DNA from: Candidatus Saccharimonadota bacterium
GTDB taxonomy: Bacteria > Patescibacteriota > Saccharimonadia > Saccharimonadales > Saccharimonadaceae
Direction: 5' to 3'
NCBI GenBank assembly: GCA_017511405.1
Contig: JAFWKB010000004.1
Location: 1-6,563, forward strand
Length of the DNA: 6,563 nt
Position 1 is the first letter of the stretch; each line of letters opens with the position of its first letter. The notes under the pieces are model-generated. The model saw only the letters and a program-made list of their open reading frames with translations. It ran no database searches and was not told the DNA's origin. Of this stretch, positions 6,301 through 6,563 are shown piece by piece. Position numbers and translations under genes: made by a program.

Positions 6301-6563
6301 AACAGTTGCTTTGGGAAAGAGATTTGATGGGGCTTTATTTGTCGGCACACCCGCTTGATAAATATGATACTTTCTTTGAGGAACAGACACATCCGTTTTC
6401 CTGCGTGAATGAGGCGAATGACGGAAAAATGGTGGTGGTTGGAGGAATTATTACGGGGGTTAGAACGATTTTAACGAAAAATAATTCAAAGATGGCGTTT
6501 GTAAAAATTGAGAATAAGACGAGTGAACAAGAAATTATTGTGTTCCCGAATTCTTTTGAAGAA
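3345..6563 (+). CDS. dnaE: DNA polymerase III alpha subunit (partial, 3' end outside window)
   Basis: This is the catalytic subunit of the replicative DNA polymerase, a C-family polymerase acting at the fork with the beta clamp. The 1073 codons seen run in frame to the last base. Domains in order: PHP (about 20-290); palm with YGPGRGSAAG (402-411) and catalytic D447 and D449 in PDIDTD (444-449) plus D601 in KMDFLGL. The D449-D601 spacing of 152 equals that of E. coli D403-D555. Next come fingers with ALYRPGPM (678-685), YQEQ and ADTLRKAVGKKK, then FNKSHAACYGLVSYWTAYLK. A helix-hairpin-helix (GLSGVKGIG, 871-879) follows, then clamp motif QTDLF (957-961) and the start of the OB fold (from about 1027). 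All nine PHP metal ligands appear present (H23, H25, D32, H57, E82, H103, C153, D227, H229), suggesting intrinsic 3'-5' proofreading. No intein is present. Roughly a hundred residues should be missing. A GTG at 3360 with a GAGG before it is an alternative start. Confidence 0.97.
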   Translation, partial: MNEEKVENNEKIVLKPSDFVHLHNHTHYSLLDGLTKVPELVDFCKKTGMEAVAVTDHGTMSGLVELYKTCKDAGVKPILGLEAYVAARNLEDRDPAHDKQRFHITLLAMNNKGFENLCRIMSNAEINGKYYKPRTDHKDMEKYNEGIICLSGCAGSEISEAIRADDEERALELIEWYRNVFKDRFYLEMQDHGHPDSPTHWAEQTKINDWHMKHAKELGLPLVVTCDAHYLNHEDQDAHEVLLCIGTGSNLSDTNRMSLKDFQLHVIPPDEIIKRWQNTCPEAVLNSRKIADRCNVELELGRILIPKFPVPEGETDKSYLDKLVFSGLVFRYGGIPEDEAHKMSIEECRKILEKVDEGRDELHKLLPRIDYELSVVDKMGYNGYFLIVWDFINWGKRKGIIYGPGRGSAAGALLAYAMRITELDPMRYDLLFERFLNPDRISMPDIDTDIQDTRRDEVIQYCTDKYGKERVSNIATFGKMMAKNAVRDVARVLEVPYAEADRLAKLVPDPVMGHHVHLPDAIRDVPDLKNEYESNPTSKEVLDFASRLEGTIRGHGVHACGVVIAPDDLVKFVPLEVSAKGPIAAQFPMGTIEELGLLKMDFLGLSNLSVINNALRMIRKVYHDDIDMYAVPLDDEKTYKLLQNAETTGVFQLESAGMKRYLKDLKADHFEDIIAMVALYRPGPMQFIDSFIRRKHGEEPITYLHPGLENSLKSTYGIMIYQEQFMQISREWCGFTGGQADTLRKAVGKKKIDLMKKVKPQFIEGAVKIGGATEEIAETFWTQLLDFANYCFNKSHAACYGLVSYWTAYLKAHYPDAYMAALMTADMRWTDRLAIEIAECKRMGLKVLGPDINESYGDFGIVGGENTIRFGLSGVKGIGKALVEEKVIPERDKGGPFKSVCDFAKRVDSTKFNKKAWESSIKTGAFDRFGTRSDLLYNLENIQAYGAKMQKDTASGQTDLFGAFGAAAAIPEVEIKPAPAQYGEKEQLLWERDLMGLYLSAHPLDKYDTFFEEQTHPFSCVNEANDGKMVVVGGIITGVRTILTKNNSKMAFVKIENKTSEQEIIVFPNSFEE
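6213..6227 (+). other. Beta-clamp-binding motif QTDLF in DnaE
   Basis: Residues 957-961 are Gln-Thr-Asp-Leu-Phe, in a flexible SGQTDLFGAFG context between the helix-hairpin-helix region and the OB fold. This is the position of the internal clamp-binding site of other DnaE proteins (QADMF in E. coli) and fits the QL[SD]LF-type consensus. It is expected to hold the polymerase on the sliding clamp. Confidence 0.75.

Noticed and set aside
3391..6392. Several minus-strand open frames inside dnaE
   Set aside because: The plus strand encodes a continuous, fully motif-bearing DnaE. The antisense frames are Arg/His/Ile/Phe-rich and show no domain.
3345..6563. Intein in dnaE
   Set aside because: Sequence around the catalytic motifs (PDIDTD, KMDFLGL, YRPGPM) is continuous at normal spacing, with no intein splice blocks.
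1..6563. CRISPR array, tRNA, rRNA, insertion sequence or riboswitch
   Set aside because: No spaced identical repeats of CRISPR size, no cloverleaf or rRNA-like sequence, no transposase or inverted terminal repeats, and the intergenic spaces (11-40 bp) are too short for a riboswitch.

Overview
The window looks like a bacterial chromosome segment, most likely from the Candidate Phyla Radiation and plausibly a Saccharibacteria (TM7)-like genome. This is an inference. It rests on the compact layout, the end-to-end gene overlap, the FISUMP-type surface-protein fragment at the left edge and the low-complexity single-pass membrane proteins. TGA is a stop and tryptophan is TGG, so the UGA=Gly code of Gracilibacteria/Absconditabacteria does not apply.

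Layout, left to right. (1) Positions 1-~200, minus strand: the end of an open frame resembling the C-terminal part of a FISUMP-like surface protein. It has no credible start and runs off the window. (2) 242-290: a short array of GTGAAA-type heptamers at about 10.5-bp spacing, lying between that fragment and the next gene. (3) 292-888, minus: tsaC/sua5-family threonylcarbamoyl-AMP synthase (tRNA t6A pathway). (4) 915-1436, plus: TrmH/SpoU-type 2'-O-ribose RNA methyltransferase, divergent from tsaC across 26 bp. (5) 1416-2234 and 2246-3304, both minus: a two-gene operon of single-pass membrane proteins of unknown function. They share a juxtamembrane signature, and the second one ends tail-to-tail inside the methyltransferase gene. 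(6) 3345-window end, plus: dnaE, the replicative DNA polymerase III alpha subunit. It is intact for 1073 codons and cut only by the window edge.

The genes form two divergent pairs, tsaC/trmH-like and membrane operon/dnaE. At all four operon-leading starts a -10-like hexamer ends 6-10 bases before the start codon and no Shine-Dalgarno is visible. This predicts leaderless or nearly leaderless mRNAs. The only operon-internal start (2234) has a good AAAAGGA site. This start-signal dichotomy and the unrecognised paired membrane proteins are the most interesting content. I do not see a clearly new defence, mobile or enzymatic system. tsaC and the methyltransferase share a theme (RNA modification), dnaE is housekeeping replication, and the membrane pair has no inferable link to either beyond the shared promoter region.
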